A DNA stretch of 64,000 bases from Heliopora coerulea (GCA_030142905.1 JASJOG010000002.1:2024001-2088000), one strand, 5' to 3'. Shown: positions 24,664 through 36,549, numbered from the stretch's first letter. The notes: generated by a model not told the origin, from the letters alone. Made by a program: numbers and translations.

Positions 24664-24951
24664 TTACTTTTTCTTTGGCGGGCTAGGACTTAAGCCCAAA
24701 AGGGTTGTCATTAAGGAACTCATTATGAGCAGACACTTCCTTCCAAGATTTTCTTTTAGATTAATCAAAGTATGCAGCTCTTCCTGCCCCACCGTCTGGC
24801 ATTTGTTACACCGATGCACTCCGGTAAACATAGGAACTTTTCTTTTTACCTTAATTTCCCTCGTCAAATACGTTAACAGTGAGAACAACGAAGCAATTAA
24901 TAAACCGATACCAAGGTCTCCAGTAGTCCGAAAGCGACAAACTGCTTTCAT
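24664..24951 (-). CDS. possible small membrane protein or exon, unassigned
   Basis: A 95-codon minus-strand frame has a hydrophobic segment at about residues 14-31 (GIGLLIASLFSLLTYL), a basic stretch after it, a CNKC pair, a helical-looking EELHTLINLKENLGRK stretch and a second hydrophobic patch before a PSPPKKK end. The end sequence GAAAAAGTAAGTG is both a stop codon (AAG TAA) and a strong splice donor (AAA|GTAAGT), so it may be a complete small ORF or an internal exon. No family is recognised. A second minus frame overlaps upstream (24851-25117). It could be spurious. Confidence 0.25.
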   Translation of the reverse strand: MKAVCRFRTTGDLGIGLLIASLFSLLTYLTREIKVKRKVPMFTGVHRCNKCQTVGQEELHTLINLKENLGRKCLLIMSSLMTTLLGLSPSPPKKK

Positions 24952-25714
24952 AAACTCTTGGATCTTTCACACAACGTCTGGGATTGTCACCCCGAATAGT
25001 CCCCCAATCTAGGATGTTGGATGTTTTCCTTTTTTTACTCCATTGATATTCACAGGGTCTGAACAAGTAGTGTTTAAATGTACCGTAATCGTTCTGAAAA
25101 AGATCCTCAGAAGGCATCGAGGAAAATGTTAGGCAATATTACAAGCCATACTATCTCAAATCACCTTTATCGATGTATCAGGAGTGGTCTGTTAGAACAC
25201 CAAGTAATTGTTTCGTCATAATGACGAAGATCCTGCCAATATTTGGCATTGATGCATTTCCCATGTTACGGTAACCAAACGTCGGACTGGTAATTCAGCA
25301 AGAAAATATTGTTCTTCAGGGTAGAGGGTTCGGCTAACATAAAGTGTACGGTGGTCATCGAAGATGTAAGCCGCCGACAAGAGCAACGTAATAAAATAAT
25401 TTAAATTTCAAACAATGTTGGCGAGAAAAAAACAAACAAATAAACAAATAAATAAACAAACAAACAAAAACCCCTAAAGAATAAACGTCCTCGAAACCTG
25501 ATACTGGCTTGCTTTAAATTATTATGATCGCCAATACAATCACCAGACTTAGAAACCAGGACGTATTCAGTTACTCATTAACATCGCTTGCCTCTTTATC
25601 AGCAAAAGTATCGCTGATCATGCCCGTCAAACAGACCACAGGGCTTAGGGATAAGAGACAAATGACAGTCACCAAGGCTATACTGGCGAGAACTCTCCTA
25701 CTGTTGAGCAAAAT
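24952..25714. other. no recognised gene; AAAC-type simple repeat
   Basis: 25425-25468 is an (AAAC/AAAT)n simple repeat. The remainder has no supported gene. Confidence 0.5.
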
Positions 25715-25799
25715 CGGCGTCTAGGGTTGGCCAGAGTAAGATAGTCTGGCGTTAGCCAGAGTAAAATAATACAAGTCTTATGCCACCAGGGAAGCGTTA

Positions 25800-25800
<1 letters not shown>
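25715..25800 (+). repeat. TTAA-ended small repeat with TCTGGC-GTTA-GCCAGA core, copy 3
   Basis: The core is partly duplicated in tandem: TTGGCCAGAGTAAGAT then TCTGGCGTTAGCCAGAGTAA. The right end is GGGAAGCGTTAA, with TTAA at 25797-25800. The left end is unclear. It abuts a TA microsatellite. Confidence 0.45.
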
Positions 25801-25802
<2 letters not shown>

Positions 25803-25855
<53 letters not shown>

Positions 25856-26130
25856 TAAAAACCGAGCAGAGCGCTTTATCGGGATTTAAAACACGTGGCG
25901 ATAGCCGAGTGTTTTAGACCAGATAAAGCACGAACTGCGAGATTTTTTAATGTCTTATGAAATTCACCTCCTAATACGCTAATTCGTGAAGAAAGTTTGG
26001 AAATTTATAGTTTGTAAGCCGAAAAAAAAATTGAACTTCTTCACATATAAAGGCACATGTATCTTTATCACATATATAGATCAGACACGCTTATGATTTT
26101 CCTTTGTCTTTTCCTCATGAATTTTTAATG

Positions 26131-26162
<32 letters not shown>
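25803..26162. repeat. hairpin-forming dispersed repeat with (TA)n on both sides, copy 1
   Basis: TA runs lie at about 25805-25850 and 26134-26162. Between them is CCGAGCAGAGCGCTTTATC, TTTAAAACAC, a 14-nt loop, GTGTTTTAGACC and GATAAAGC. GCTTTATC pairs with GATAAAGC, and AAAACAC with GTGTTTT. A diverged relative at 44129-44330 keeps the order and the CCTCCTAATACGCTAATTC block. The family is unknown to me; it looks like a foldback or structured short element. Confidence 0.6.
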
Positions 26163-26164
<2 letters not shown>

Positions 26165-28690
26165 TCTGCCATGTAAAAGCCGAGTCTTTGACCGTAGCCA
26201 ACAAAACATGAATGACTACAAGCTTCGTCTTCTTTTCACATCTTAGTTTTGATGGTTTGTGATGTAAGTTGCGGCGTGGCTAGTTTTACTGGAATGATGA
26301 CGTTATTCCCAGAACAGAATTAACATCTATGAATGCTTTGAGTTCGTATCAGGGGCTCTAAAATGCAAAATTTTACAAATGGGCTAATTCCGAGGGTCAA
26401 ATTTCTGCATACTTTGAATTCCCAGAAGCCCCCTCCCAAGAAAAAATGTACGTCTGTCCAACTTACTCTATGAAACCGGGCGGGCAAAGTGTTAATACAA
26501 CTGCAAATAAAGTTCGACGTCAACGACAAACAATTGCTAATTGTTTGCGATTGACTGACTGACCGACTTTATGACTAGCTTTGAGAGCAACAAATAATTT
26601 TATTCGATAAAAAGATACAAAAGTGCAAATGAAACCAGAAAAAAAAATGACGATAACGTTAGCCTGGAGAGACAATTAATGAGCGAACTCGGAGTAAAAT
26701 TTTTTTGTGACCGTTTCGTAAGGTGGACTATAAAGCTATTTTTACTTCACGTTTTCTTGAGAGCTATAAACTGTAATAAATTGTTAGCTGACAAAATCGT
26801 ACCATTCTTTTCGAAGTAGGAGCGTAAGTGACCGTAGAAGTTAAACATAAATGAGAAAGAAGGTTCCAAATAAATTTCACGTTAAAGTTTTAAAGTTGCA
26901 ACAAATGACATCCGGAATAAGCAGTTCTTGTCGTTTGGATTATAAGTTAAACTTGAATGACCAGGAAGGCAGTATGGGTCGGACACTTTCTTAAATTTGG
27001 TAAGAATGTGAGGAATTATATTGCGTGTTTTTGCTAAACATGTTTGCAGTTTAACGACTGTGAGTTGAATTCATCTCCAAAAGAGGTATACATCACTGAT
27101 TTTAATAAATTACATGACTATCTGCTTCAATCATTCATCTCATCAGTCAACAACTTCGTAAGTATATATACTGTAGATGAATTCGCTCATTGGGACTTGC
27201 TAATTGTCGTGGGACTTAGGTAAAATACCATTGGTCGCGAATAAGTGGTCAAGACTAAGAGGTCACAGGTCATGTGTAAAATATCGTGGGCTATACATTT
27301 CTTCTGTAAATTAAGGAATAAATCATTACAAGAAAATAACATCGATTGTTTTTGTAAATGGATGTAATAACTAGAAATACATGTACGCAATAAACCCTCG
27401 CCCACCCTTCCAATATACCTTTAAAGAATCTGAGTAAGATTGACAATTTTTCAAAATTGTCAAAGAGAGAAATCGCCCTTACTAATAACTTGAAGAGTAA
27501 ATACAGTAAAAAAACCCCCACACAATTTGGTCACAAATTAACAAAAAATCAAACTTGAAATTATTTCATATTTAAATTTTTTAACGAGATATTAACGTTT
27601 AAAATTTCAATTCTGTTTCATTAAAATAAAACGTTCTGCCCGAATAACTTTTAACAGCTTAACAAATGGTAAGAAATCCATATTCAGAATTAAATTATTA
27701 AATAATGAATGATGGTATCAAGACCCTGTATTGCTTGCGGGCTTATGATATTTCGTTTCGTTTTCCAATCAAACTTCTCACTCATTTAGCCTTAAAGAAA
27801 GATTTTTTATTTGATGACCAGACCTTCAGTCTTAAAAGTGGAGCATTCTCATGGGTTATCAGTCGGATACCATCATTAGAGACAGCTCATGACTGAAAAA
27901 TTTTTTTGATACCTTTTTTGACTTAAAAGAATTGACAAATTCTACATTATCTCAAAGTTGCTTACAAATGTCTAAGAAGTGATATGATAAAGATTTATGC
28001 TAAGTACTCATCCCGAGGTACAAGACTTCGGTGACGAGGATGAAAAGAACTGCGAAACCGACAAAATAAACAAAGAAAACATGAACGAGTTCTGCGTTTT
28101 TATTGCTGACCAAAAATCGTAAAATACAAAACATACAACAAAATACGACAAGCAAATCTTGTGCAAGTTTTGTCGAAAAAAGAACCAGAAGAGGGAAGTA
28201 AAAGACGTACTTTTTTTAGGGTAAAACATCCGTAAAAAAGAAAAATGGAGTACAAACCTGCTACTCTTACGTATTTTGAACTTAAGCATTCAGCGACACC
28301 TCAAAGGGTTCAAAGGATTCAACGGTAAATTTATACAAAGAAGACGGCTTTAAACTTTCTTCATAGGATTTAAAATCCTGATGAAAGCATTACTGGTCAA
28401 ATACGGTAAAGATCATCATCCACAAGCCACCCGAGAAGTGAGAAAGACTGAAGTGGACAACTGTTTCGCCGAAGGATAGTTTGGTGACCAAAAACAGGTA
28501 GCTTTGCAGTGAGTTACCTGGTGGTTGTTTATCTTGCATTTTTGTTTCGAGCCAGAAATACATCGCGACGTCTTCAGTGGGGTGACATTTCATTGGGAAA
28601 ACGATTCTGAATAAGGCAATGAAAGCCTTGTGTGGAAAGTGGAGAGACCATCCAAAGACTTCCACAGATTGAACAAGCCTTCTGGAAGAT
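26163..28690. other. 2.5 kb without a recognised gene
   Basis: AT-rich; no TIRs or domains seen. Frames at 27187-27521 and 28008-28289 (minus) are Phe/Leu/Ser-rich and look noncoding. Confidence 0.4.
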
Positions 28691-28699
28691 GAGTGTTTT

Positions 28700-29164
28700 A
28701 TCCCACTTCTCAAACAAATTGACCATGAAAAGCTGTCCGGTTAAATACTACAAAATATTCAAAAGCGATCGTCCTATAGAGATGAATGAACCAGAATCTT
28801 CATTCTACTTTACCATCAAACATCAGCAAAATCCAAGCAATAATATTTGGTTCAAAAAGTCGCCCTTAGGGAAGAATGTAGTCGGGAAGTCACTTCTGTA
28901 AGCTGCTCAAAACAATTCTGTTCGTAGAACTTGTATTTCAAAGCTACTCGATTCAGACGTACCTATGATTGTGTGTCTCAGCCAAGTGATAACTTCAGCA
29001 AAATGTCCTGGCAACAAGTGAGATCCCAAACGTCTTTTGTTCATATACATGAGAAAGAACCAAGACAAAGTGTTGCTGCAAAAAGTGAACATTTGGCTAA
29101 TGCATATTCCAAGGAGTTAACTTTGATAATTACTCTTTCAGGTCATAAATTGTCCAGTTACTAA
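28700..29164 (+). pseudogene. tyrosine-recombinase (Crypton / DUF3504-type) C-terminal fossil
   Basis: In frame 28632-28901: CPVKYYKIFKSDRPIEMNEP, SSFYFTIKHQQNP, NIWFKKSPLGKN. After a shift: NNSVRRTCISKLLDSDVP, corresponding to the TNHSxRKTxxxxLL block that carries a catalytic Arg. At the far end, LSGHKLSSY (29137-29163) corresponds to the LSGHK..SxxSY block with the catalytic Tyr. Between them is an out-of-frame stretch with stops. These blocks in this order match the DUF3504/Crypton recombinase-like family also found in host proteins such as KCTD1 and QRICH1. The N-terminal half was not found. Confidence 0.6.
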
Positions 29165-29434
29165 GATGGTCCCCAAAAGTGAAACCAGCCGCAAGCACCA
29201 AGAAAGCCATTCTGTTTGCCGGTCTTAGATTATTTACTGGTTTCAGTGTTCAAATGATGTAAACAACGTCGGAGAGATCCATACAAGGGATAAAAGGAAC
29301 GAAACCAAATCGATTTGCTTCGGTACGGACCTAGGTAACTTAAGTAAGATTTGGTCAACAACATACCAGTCCCCAAGCTTGCACACGGCATTCTTGAGTG
29401 AGGGGAATCCATGGATGTATACTTACATATTGTA

Positions 29435-29436
<2 letters not shown>

Positions 29437-29476
<40 letters not shown>
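29437..29476. repeat. (TA)n microsatellite at the LINE 3' end
   Basis: A pure TA run directly abuts the 3' end of the minus-strand RTE-like LINE. A matching run lies at its other end (32719-32760). Confidence 0.95.
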
Positions 29477-29481
<5 letters not shown>

Positions 29482-32400
29482 CATCATCATCTTCTTTCTC
29501 CATTTCCAGCTCTGTTGCCATGTTAGAGCTTCTTTATCTTCGATCGCCAGTACGTCCGTCTCTGCGTATCCTCATCTCTCAATCCTGCCAGTCCCACATC
29601 CTCCTTCACGTTCTCCATCCATCTCTTTTGCGGCCTGCCACGTGGTCTCTTTCCCTCAATCTCCGTTCTCCAGTTCTTCTTGGGCGCGCTTTCTTCATTC
29701 ATTCTCCGAAGGTGCCCATACCATCGCAAGCGCGCTTGGCGTGCCTTTGTTAGAATGTCCGTAACACCAAGCTCCTCAAGTATATCATCATTTCGCTGCC
29801 TATCCAGTTTTTTCACACCTTTGATCCTCCTCAGCACCTTCATTTCAGTTAATTTTCGCATCCTTTCCTCCTTTCTCCTCAACACCCATGTCTCGGCTCC
29901 GTATAGCATCACTGGTCGGATGACTGTTTCGTAGACCTTCATTTTCAACCTCCTTGGTATTCTCTTATCACAAATAACAGCAGTAAAATCCTTCCATTTA
30001 GTCCAGGCAGCACTTATCCTCGCCCTTACAGCATCTTCACTGCCTCCTTTTTGGCTCATCGTGATATCTAGATACTTAAATTTATCCACCTGCTTCAACT
30101 TGGTCCCACAGAGGTCAGTGATCTCCAACTCGACAGTTTTTTGGCAGCTGGCCATCACCTCAGTCTTACTCGTGTTTACCTTCAAGCCGTGTTTCGCCAT
30201 GCCCTCCTGCCACACAAGCCAATTTCTCTTCAGTTCCTCCTCAGTTTCCGTTTTATCACCAGGTCATCTGCGAAGAGAAGCTCTCATGGTATCCCTTTCC
30301 GGAAGCTACTACTTATAGTATCCAGTATGATAACAAACAGGAAGGGGCTCAGTGCTGATCCTTGGTGGAGTCCAACTCCTATCTCAAATGGTTCGGTGTT
30401 TCCAATTGGTGTCCTCAATCTGGTTTTGACTTCCTTATAGGTTGCCATCACTAGTCTGACCATGGCTCCCGGGACCCCTTGTTTCCTCACACACTAATAC
30501 ATCAGTTCTCTTGGTACTCGGTCATATGCCTTCTCCAAATCTACAAAAGTGAAGAAGAGGTCCTTTTTCTTCTCCCGATACTTTTCTTGCAATTGCTTCA
30601 CCACGAAAACTGCATCAATTGTGCCCTTTCCTGTGCTGAAGCTAAATTGCATGTCGTCAATTTTTACTAGTTGCCTCAGCCTTTGGTCTAGAACCCGTTC
30701 TAGTACTTTGAGGAGGTGCTCAAGGAGTTTAATGCCTCGATAGTTTCCACAATCAAGGGGGATTTCGTTTCTGCTTATAAATTGGCACTGTTTCGCTCTC
30801 CTCCCATTCCGTTAGAATTTGCTCGTTCTCCCAAATTGATTTCATAAGGTCACACACCATATCCACACCATCATCACCAAGCATCTTTACCAAGTCTATT
30901 TCAAATCCCAAGCATCCAGCTGCTTTCCCACTCTTCATTTTCTTTATAGCTGCTTCGACTTCCTCTCTGGTGATGTTGCTAATTGGGCCTTCTACTCGGT
31001 ATACCTCTGGACGTTCATCACTGTCGTTTTCTACGTTCAGTAGATTGTTGAAGTATTGTTGCCTTCTGTTCTTGATTTCACTTCTTTCGGACAAAATGTC
31101 ACCTTTGTCGTCCCTTATAAACGGCATTGCTGTCAACTCTTTCTGAGTAGCTGCCCTTTGCTTTGCAAATCTGTAGATCCTGTTTCCCTGTTCATCGTCC
31201 AGAGACTCATAGATTTCGTTATAGGACTCACATCTCGCTTTTGCTACTGCCTTCGTAGCCTCTCTTTTCAAGGTTTTGTATTCCTCTTTTTTGTTTTCGC
31301 CTTCGGATTTCTGCCACTCCTTGAATGCCCTTTTCTTTTCTTTAATCTTCTCCTGTACCGAGTCACACCACCACCATGTCTCCTTCTTCTCTCCCTTTCT
31401 CCTTCCTTTAGTCTTGCCGCATACCTCCTCTGCTGCCCTCATTATGGTATTTTTGATGTTTTCCCATTTTTCATTGATCGAACCATCCATTCTAACATAC
31501 TCCGAACCAATCTTCTCTTTGAACTCCTGTTTATTTCCTGCCTGCTTTAACCTCCATGATTTTATTCTTTCTTTGACAATTGGTCGTCTGGTTTTGTTTT
31601 TTCCTGCCCTAAACTGCATGCAGACAAGCCTGTGTTGGGTAACAACTGCCTCTTCTAGTATTACTTTGCAATCAACCATTCTATGTAGGTCTCTCCTTCT
31701 CACCATCATGAAGTCTATTTGTGAAGCATGGTTACCACTTTTGTATGTGATCTTGTGCTCATTCTTTTTTGTAAAGTATATGTTGGACAGAGCTAATTCA
31801 AGACTCTCACAGTACTCGAGCAGTCTCTCTCCATCTTCATTTCGTCTTCCATACCCCTTTCCTCCATAGACCTCTGGGAAGCCCTCTACTTCCTCACCGA
31901 CATGTCCATTCATGTCACCGCCGACTACCAATATCTCGTCTCGCTTCGTGGATAATACAAGTTGCTCAAACCCTTCGTAGAATTTCTCTTTCTCCTCTTG
32001 GTCACAGCCAGTCTGTGGAGAGTATGCAGAGATGATATTGCATACCTTCCTTCCTATTATCATCTTGAGTTTGATGAGCCTGTAATTGGATCTTTTAACT
32101 TCGACTACTTTAGTCTTCAATCCCGGGTCCAGAATCACTCCAACTCCATTTCTGGCTTTTCTTCCTCCCCTATAAAAGATTTTGTAACCGTCACCAATCT
32201 CACGTGCTTTATTTCCAGTCCACTTCGTCTCTTGGACACACAGAATGCTGATAGACCTCCTTCTCATAGCTTCAGCTGTCTCTCTTCCCTTCCCTGTCAT
32301 TGTGTCGACATTCCAGCTCCCTATCCTCACTTTATCTTCCACTCTATTCTTTAGCTGCGACTGTGGATGCCGCAGTACTCCTCGCATTCTTGTCACACCG

Positions 32401-32716
32401 GCCGGGGGATGCTGATGCGCGTCGCTTCTAGGGTACGCCCTAGCTATATCTAAACTCTGATTTGTGCAATCCATACTGATACAGAAGATAATTTTTGTAG
32501 CATATTTTTTCACAGTCGGATGCCCTTCCTGACACAAACTTGCAGTGGCCCCCTAACTCGACCGTTTGACCCTGAGAATCCCTCTTTAGCGTCTTGGTGT
32601 ACCCCAGCGTTGACCCTCCTTGGGTTCCTCCGCCACACCAAACCATCCACTCCGCTGCAAGAACAGAGCTTTACCATTTCCTGCTAAAGTTAACCGGAGT
32701 TCAGTTATTAACTGAC

Positions 32717-32718
<2 letters not shown>
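29477..32718 (-). mobile_element. RTE-like LINE, near full length, degenerate
   Basis: The element reads on the minus strand from about 32718 (5') to 29477 (3'). It has one protein with an N-terminal apurinic-type endonuclease and a C-terminal reverse transcriptase. The 5' region contains CAGGAAGGGCATCCGACTGT, a motif common near the start of RTE-related elements. Both ends sit directly against (TA)n tracts, so target duplications cannot be separated from the microsatellite. Coding is disrupted (see the protein entry). Confidence 0.85.
29523..32537 (-). pseudogene. endonuclease-reverse transcriptase of RTE-like LINE, inactivated
   Basis: The frame 32537-30753 (594 codons) contains the endonuclease: RIGSWNVDTMTGKG, ILCVQETKWTG, GDMNGHVGEEV, YKSGNHASQIDFMMVRRRD. 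It runs into the early RT (ITREEVEAAIKKMKSGKAAG; DLMKSIWENEQILTEW). The central RT is split: 30490-30284 gives TPIGNTEPFEIGVGLHQGSA and ends GIP-stop. The FADDLVIK catalytic box follows that TGA in the same frame, and a one-base shift then leads into the C-terminal frame 30215-29523 (LYGAETWVLRRKEERMRKL; RWYGHLRRMNEES; RPRGRPQKRWMENV). Breaks near 30753 and 30480 add to the damage. The endonuclease half is intact, but the RT cannot be made as one protein. Confidence 0.85.

Positions 32719-32760
<42 letters not shown>
32719..32760. repeat. (TA)n microsatellite at the LINE 5' end
   Basis: A pure TA run begins right after TTAACTGACGG and borders the 5' end of the LINE. Confidence 0.95.
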
Positions 32761-32763
<3 letters not shown>

Positions 32764-35040
32764 ATAGATAGACAAGGCGAAAATTTTTCTCCGTAGTCAC
32801 CATGCGTGAAATGGACTCCATGTTCGTCGAGATTAGTACACTCGCCCGCTCGGGCCTTCGGCCTTCGCACCACGCGAAGCGTGGTGGGCGAAGGGACTAG
32901 CTGGATTTAACTTCACCCTAATTGTACAGAATTCTTCTCCTACATCTTCCCACCTTATGAATTGTGGTCCTAGTGCCACATGACGTGGACACGTTACGCG
33001 ATCTTCAGTGGCCATTTAACCAAATAAACATACTCAAAAGACTACATGGTTCGCGGAAAACACGAGAAGCCATTTTCAAATTGTTGATTATGGAAAGGAA
33101 TTAATCTTTTTCTTTTTTTCGTTTAAAGAATAACACTAAAATTAGATCTAAAAGCGTCTGATTTATTAGATAGTTAGCCTTCAGTGAAAATTTTTTACCT
33201 TCGTGTGAATAGAGTCGTTGTGGCATTCGGCTATTTGTCAAGCCTTTCCTAAATCTCTGTACTCCTCATTCACTATTTTCTATTGTGCATCTTTGTCAAT
33301 TATTTCTACAAATGAGCAATTTTGCCGTTTCAAGGCAAATTCTAAGCTTGTTTCTTAGAAATATCAAAACACCAATCAATAACATTTACAGACATTTGCG
33401 GAAAATAGGATGCTTTTTGGAAGTTTGTCGGTTTAGCAAGTCTTACTTCTTTCTTGGGGAAGCATCCATATTACAAACTAATGCGAAATCTCTCTTGAAG
33501 TTGATAACATTACCCCACAAGATACCTAGACATGAGTGTCCCTAACGATAGGTTTGCCTGTACTAAGTGGAGGTTTGGGGAGCCTCTATGTTGGGAGTCT
33601 ATCTGAAGAAAAAGTCGTTTAATTACTATTCATGGATACGAACAGATACCCATTTCAAACTTCTCCTACGTTCTCTTTTCCTCATTTCTAACCATGAAGT
33701 CATCAATGTATTAATTACACCAATTCTAAATCAATTCTGGCCGGTAGAAACATTGTTATTATAAATAAGGTTTATTTTACAAAGATTTACGAAAAATTAA
33801 CAACTAGGCGTGTTCACGTAGTTTATGCAAATAGACGTGTTTTGACGTATAGCCTCAGAATAGTCAGATGTACGTCTCAGTAAAAAAAAAAAAAAAAAAA
33901 AATTAAAGTAGTTTGTGAGAGGGGATGCTGTTGTGTTGGCACCCCTCTTGTGAAGGAAACCTTGGCGAGGTCCGATGTTTCCCACCTTTGTACCTTGCTA
34001 AGCATGGCGACCTTCAGCATTCTTTCAGATCTTTCCGTCCCTGCAAACGTTTTCAGGATGGGATTCAGGTTTAGAAAGACTACTTGTTCGTTTCTTAATT
34101 AAATAAAACCGATAAATCCAAAAGGTACTTCAAGTTCAACAAGTGTTTGTCAGACACTAAACGCGATTAGCGCACCGATGCTATTTATGCGTGCTTCATT
34201 ACTTCACCTTTCCTGAACAACAAAGGATTTGACTTCAAATAATGAAGGCACCAAGTCAAATAAGTCAAGAGAGATACTTGAAAAAACAGAGTTAATGGCA
34301 GTTACTTATGAAAATAGTTATCCGTGGGATTGAAGTATAGAGATTTAAGGAAGTCCAATTATCACCCAATACCGTCACAACTTTATCCGCTCAAACGGAA
34401 CAATGTTACTAAAGGTTATCAAGGCAGTAAGCCCGTGGATTTAGCTTTAGTGTTAGCTATTTCAAGAACTGAATGAGGATCCTCAGGCTTTACAGCAATC
34501 TGATTTTTTGCGAAGGCTCGTGTTGCTCAAATGCTCAGGAAATTTTTCTGCACGTTTTAACCCGCGTAACATCTGACAGAGCACGAAGATCACACATACT
34601 GAACATTCATGCATGACAATCTAAGCGGCCATCCGAGCGTGTTAAAAGACCGCTGAAGGTTACACAATAAAAGAACGTGACTTACTCAAACCACAATTAT
34701 GTAGGAAAAATTATCTGATTAATCATAAGACCACATTAGACGATAGAAATGCAAACATAACTCATTAGAAAAGACAACATGGAAAAGGTGTCAAAAATCT
34801 GTTACCACGAAAACTGGAAAAATTCTATTGTTGTAATTTATTCCATAGTTTCCTAAGCAAAAATACAACCCTCCACTTCTTACCCACGTTCTATGACATC
34901 TCACTCACGACACACGACATACAACCATTGGCCACTCCCCACCGAACTCCATTACGATCTGGTGAACTTCAACTGATGACATGTAATTAAAACTGTTAAA
35001 ATGCACGCTATAGTTATTAATCCCGCTCAATCTGATAGGC
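32761..35040. other. GC-rich hairpin, poly-A run, otherwise no gene seen
   Basis: 32862-32894 forms a hairpin: CCTTCGCACCACGC, loop GAA, GCGTGGTGGGCGAAGG, with a 2-nt bulge, in a locally GC-rich patch beside the LINE. A 20-nt poly-A run lies at 33882-33902. No coding region is recognised from 33000 to 35040. Confidence 0.5.
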
Positions 35041-35048
35041 TATAAATT
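35041..35048 (+). promoter_or_regulatory. candidate TATA box of the Dickkopf-like gene
   Basis: TATAAATT lies 69-76 bp upstream of the ATG at 35117. Transcription from about 30 bp downstream would give a leader of about 45 nt. It is called only because it precedes an ORF with a signal peptide and a splice donor. Confidence 0.4.
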
Positions 35049-35116
35049 GAAAACATTGAAAGGTAAACGAAGTAGTTTGCCTTGACCAGCTTTGAGAAAC
35101 GCTGAAGTAACACAAG

Positions 35117-35230
35117 ATGGCCACGCTGATGACAATCGTTGTAATTCTATTGAGCCTGACGAACAGCATTACGGTGTCGTCGAGTCAACGATTTTGCCAC
35201 AAACACAGAATTTCAAACCGAAGATTCAAG
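35117..35230 (+). CDS. candidate first exon: signal peptide of the Dickkopf-like protein
   Basis: ATG at 35117 is in good context (A at -3, G at +4). It opens a 38-codon exon MATLMTIVVILLSLTNSITV followed by SSSQRFCHKHRISNRRFK, a classic short signal peptide with a likely cleavage after the Thr/Ser-rich region. The exon ends at TTCAAG|GTTTGT, a plausible phase-0 donor. The next supported exon (44514) also begins in phase 0, so the two join in frame, but the intron would be 9,283 bp. An alternative short exon at 40163-40241 ends in phase 1 and would not join. The link is inferred; this exon could belong to another gene or further small exons could lie between. Confidence 0.45.
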
Positions 35231-36549
35231 GTTTGTTTGAAGTGTACTTAATCCTGCTGGGTTGCGTGTACGGCAAGCAGATCAGATCCGATAAGATATG
35301 AATCTACATTGACAACACACTTATGAGGATAGTATCTCTAGCTGCTTAGTTTCAAATTTACAAATGTCATATGTTTTCAATAAGAGCTGGCACTCTAATT
35401 GAACACTGAATTACTGCGTTCTATCTTGGGTCATAACGCACTGAAAATCCTTTCAGTAATTTAAAGTGTTCACTTTAACTCTTAATGTCCTAAACTGAAT
35501 ATCCATAGGATGTTTACATATCTCTCCCCTGGTGGTACTTTGAGTTATTTTGAGCTTTTTAGCTAAGGGAAAAACACCTTAGATATAAACCTGCCTGGTG
35601 AAAACTGTATCAGTGAACTCAGCAGTTAAAAACGTCCACTGAAGGCCTTTCGTAGGGTGGATAAATTTGTCAATCAATGAATAAACCGTAAGTATGATAA
35701 ATTTTAAAAATAGCTTCTTGTTCAGCGCGAAAGATTGCGCTGTTAAACAGTGGTTCCTTGAATTTGCAAACTTTGCGGTCTAAATCCACGCTACATGCGT
35801 ACACATTTCCAAGTTGATCTTTGCGAGACAGTTAACGTTTTCTCATCAGAGAGAAAAATCTTCTGCTCTATTGAACTGGTTCAAGTGGGTGTTGACGCTT
35901 GTCATAAAAATATATTCTCATATGAGTGTTTGAAACAAGCCAACTATCAATCGTACGCGAAGAGCTGTTTGAACTTTAGCTGTTGGAACTGGTTATGGAA
36001 GGGGGATTCTTTTAAATTTATGCTTACTTTAATGATCCATTTCCTACATATCACTTGATTTAATAAAATAGTTGAAGTTATTTATACACAGAAGAACCAT
36101 AGTTCATAGAGTATGTCACTGGTTTAAGGGCTGTGTGCAAGTCGCTTGAAATATACTATTAAACGAAAAAAAACCTACTTCAAATCATAGCCTTGTCTCA
36201 AAGAGTGTACATGAAACTACTGGAACAATCTGTGTACCGTCAGCGGTGCTTATAAGCAAGTATGAAACGACAGACATGATTTTAATCAATATTGTCGCGC
36301 ACACTGAACAACAACAACGTTGATGGAATGAAGAGCATTCCCAAAGAAAAAAAAAATGTCTGGATCACTTGTTTAAGAAATAAACTAGGAATGACTACAG
36401 CTTTGGCTGAACAAGAACTGCACTTGTCGTTAACCAATTTTAGTAGTATTTCAAGGTGGCAAAAACAAGCTGGCGTTATTAAATTGCTTGGTAAATAGTG
36501 ACCTCAATAAATCACACACGCAGCCATTTGGCACCATTACTTCCCTTAC

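Noticed and set aside
30284..32354. Several long + strand ORFs opposite the LINE (for example 31276-31869, 31962-32354)
   Set aside because: They are antisense shadows of the minus-strand endonuclease/RT reading frame.
35795..36058. ORF with scattered cysteines in the long intron, considered as an extra Dickkopf exon
   Set aside because: Cysteine spacing does not match the C-x5-C-x5-CH pattern and flanking splice sites are not convincing.
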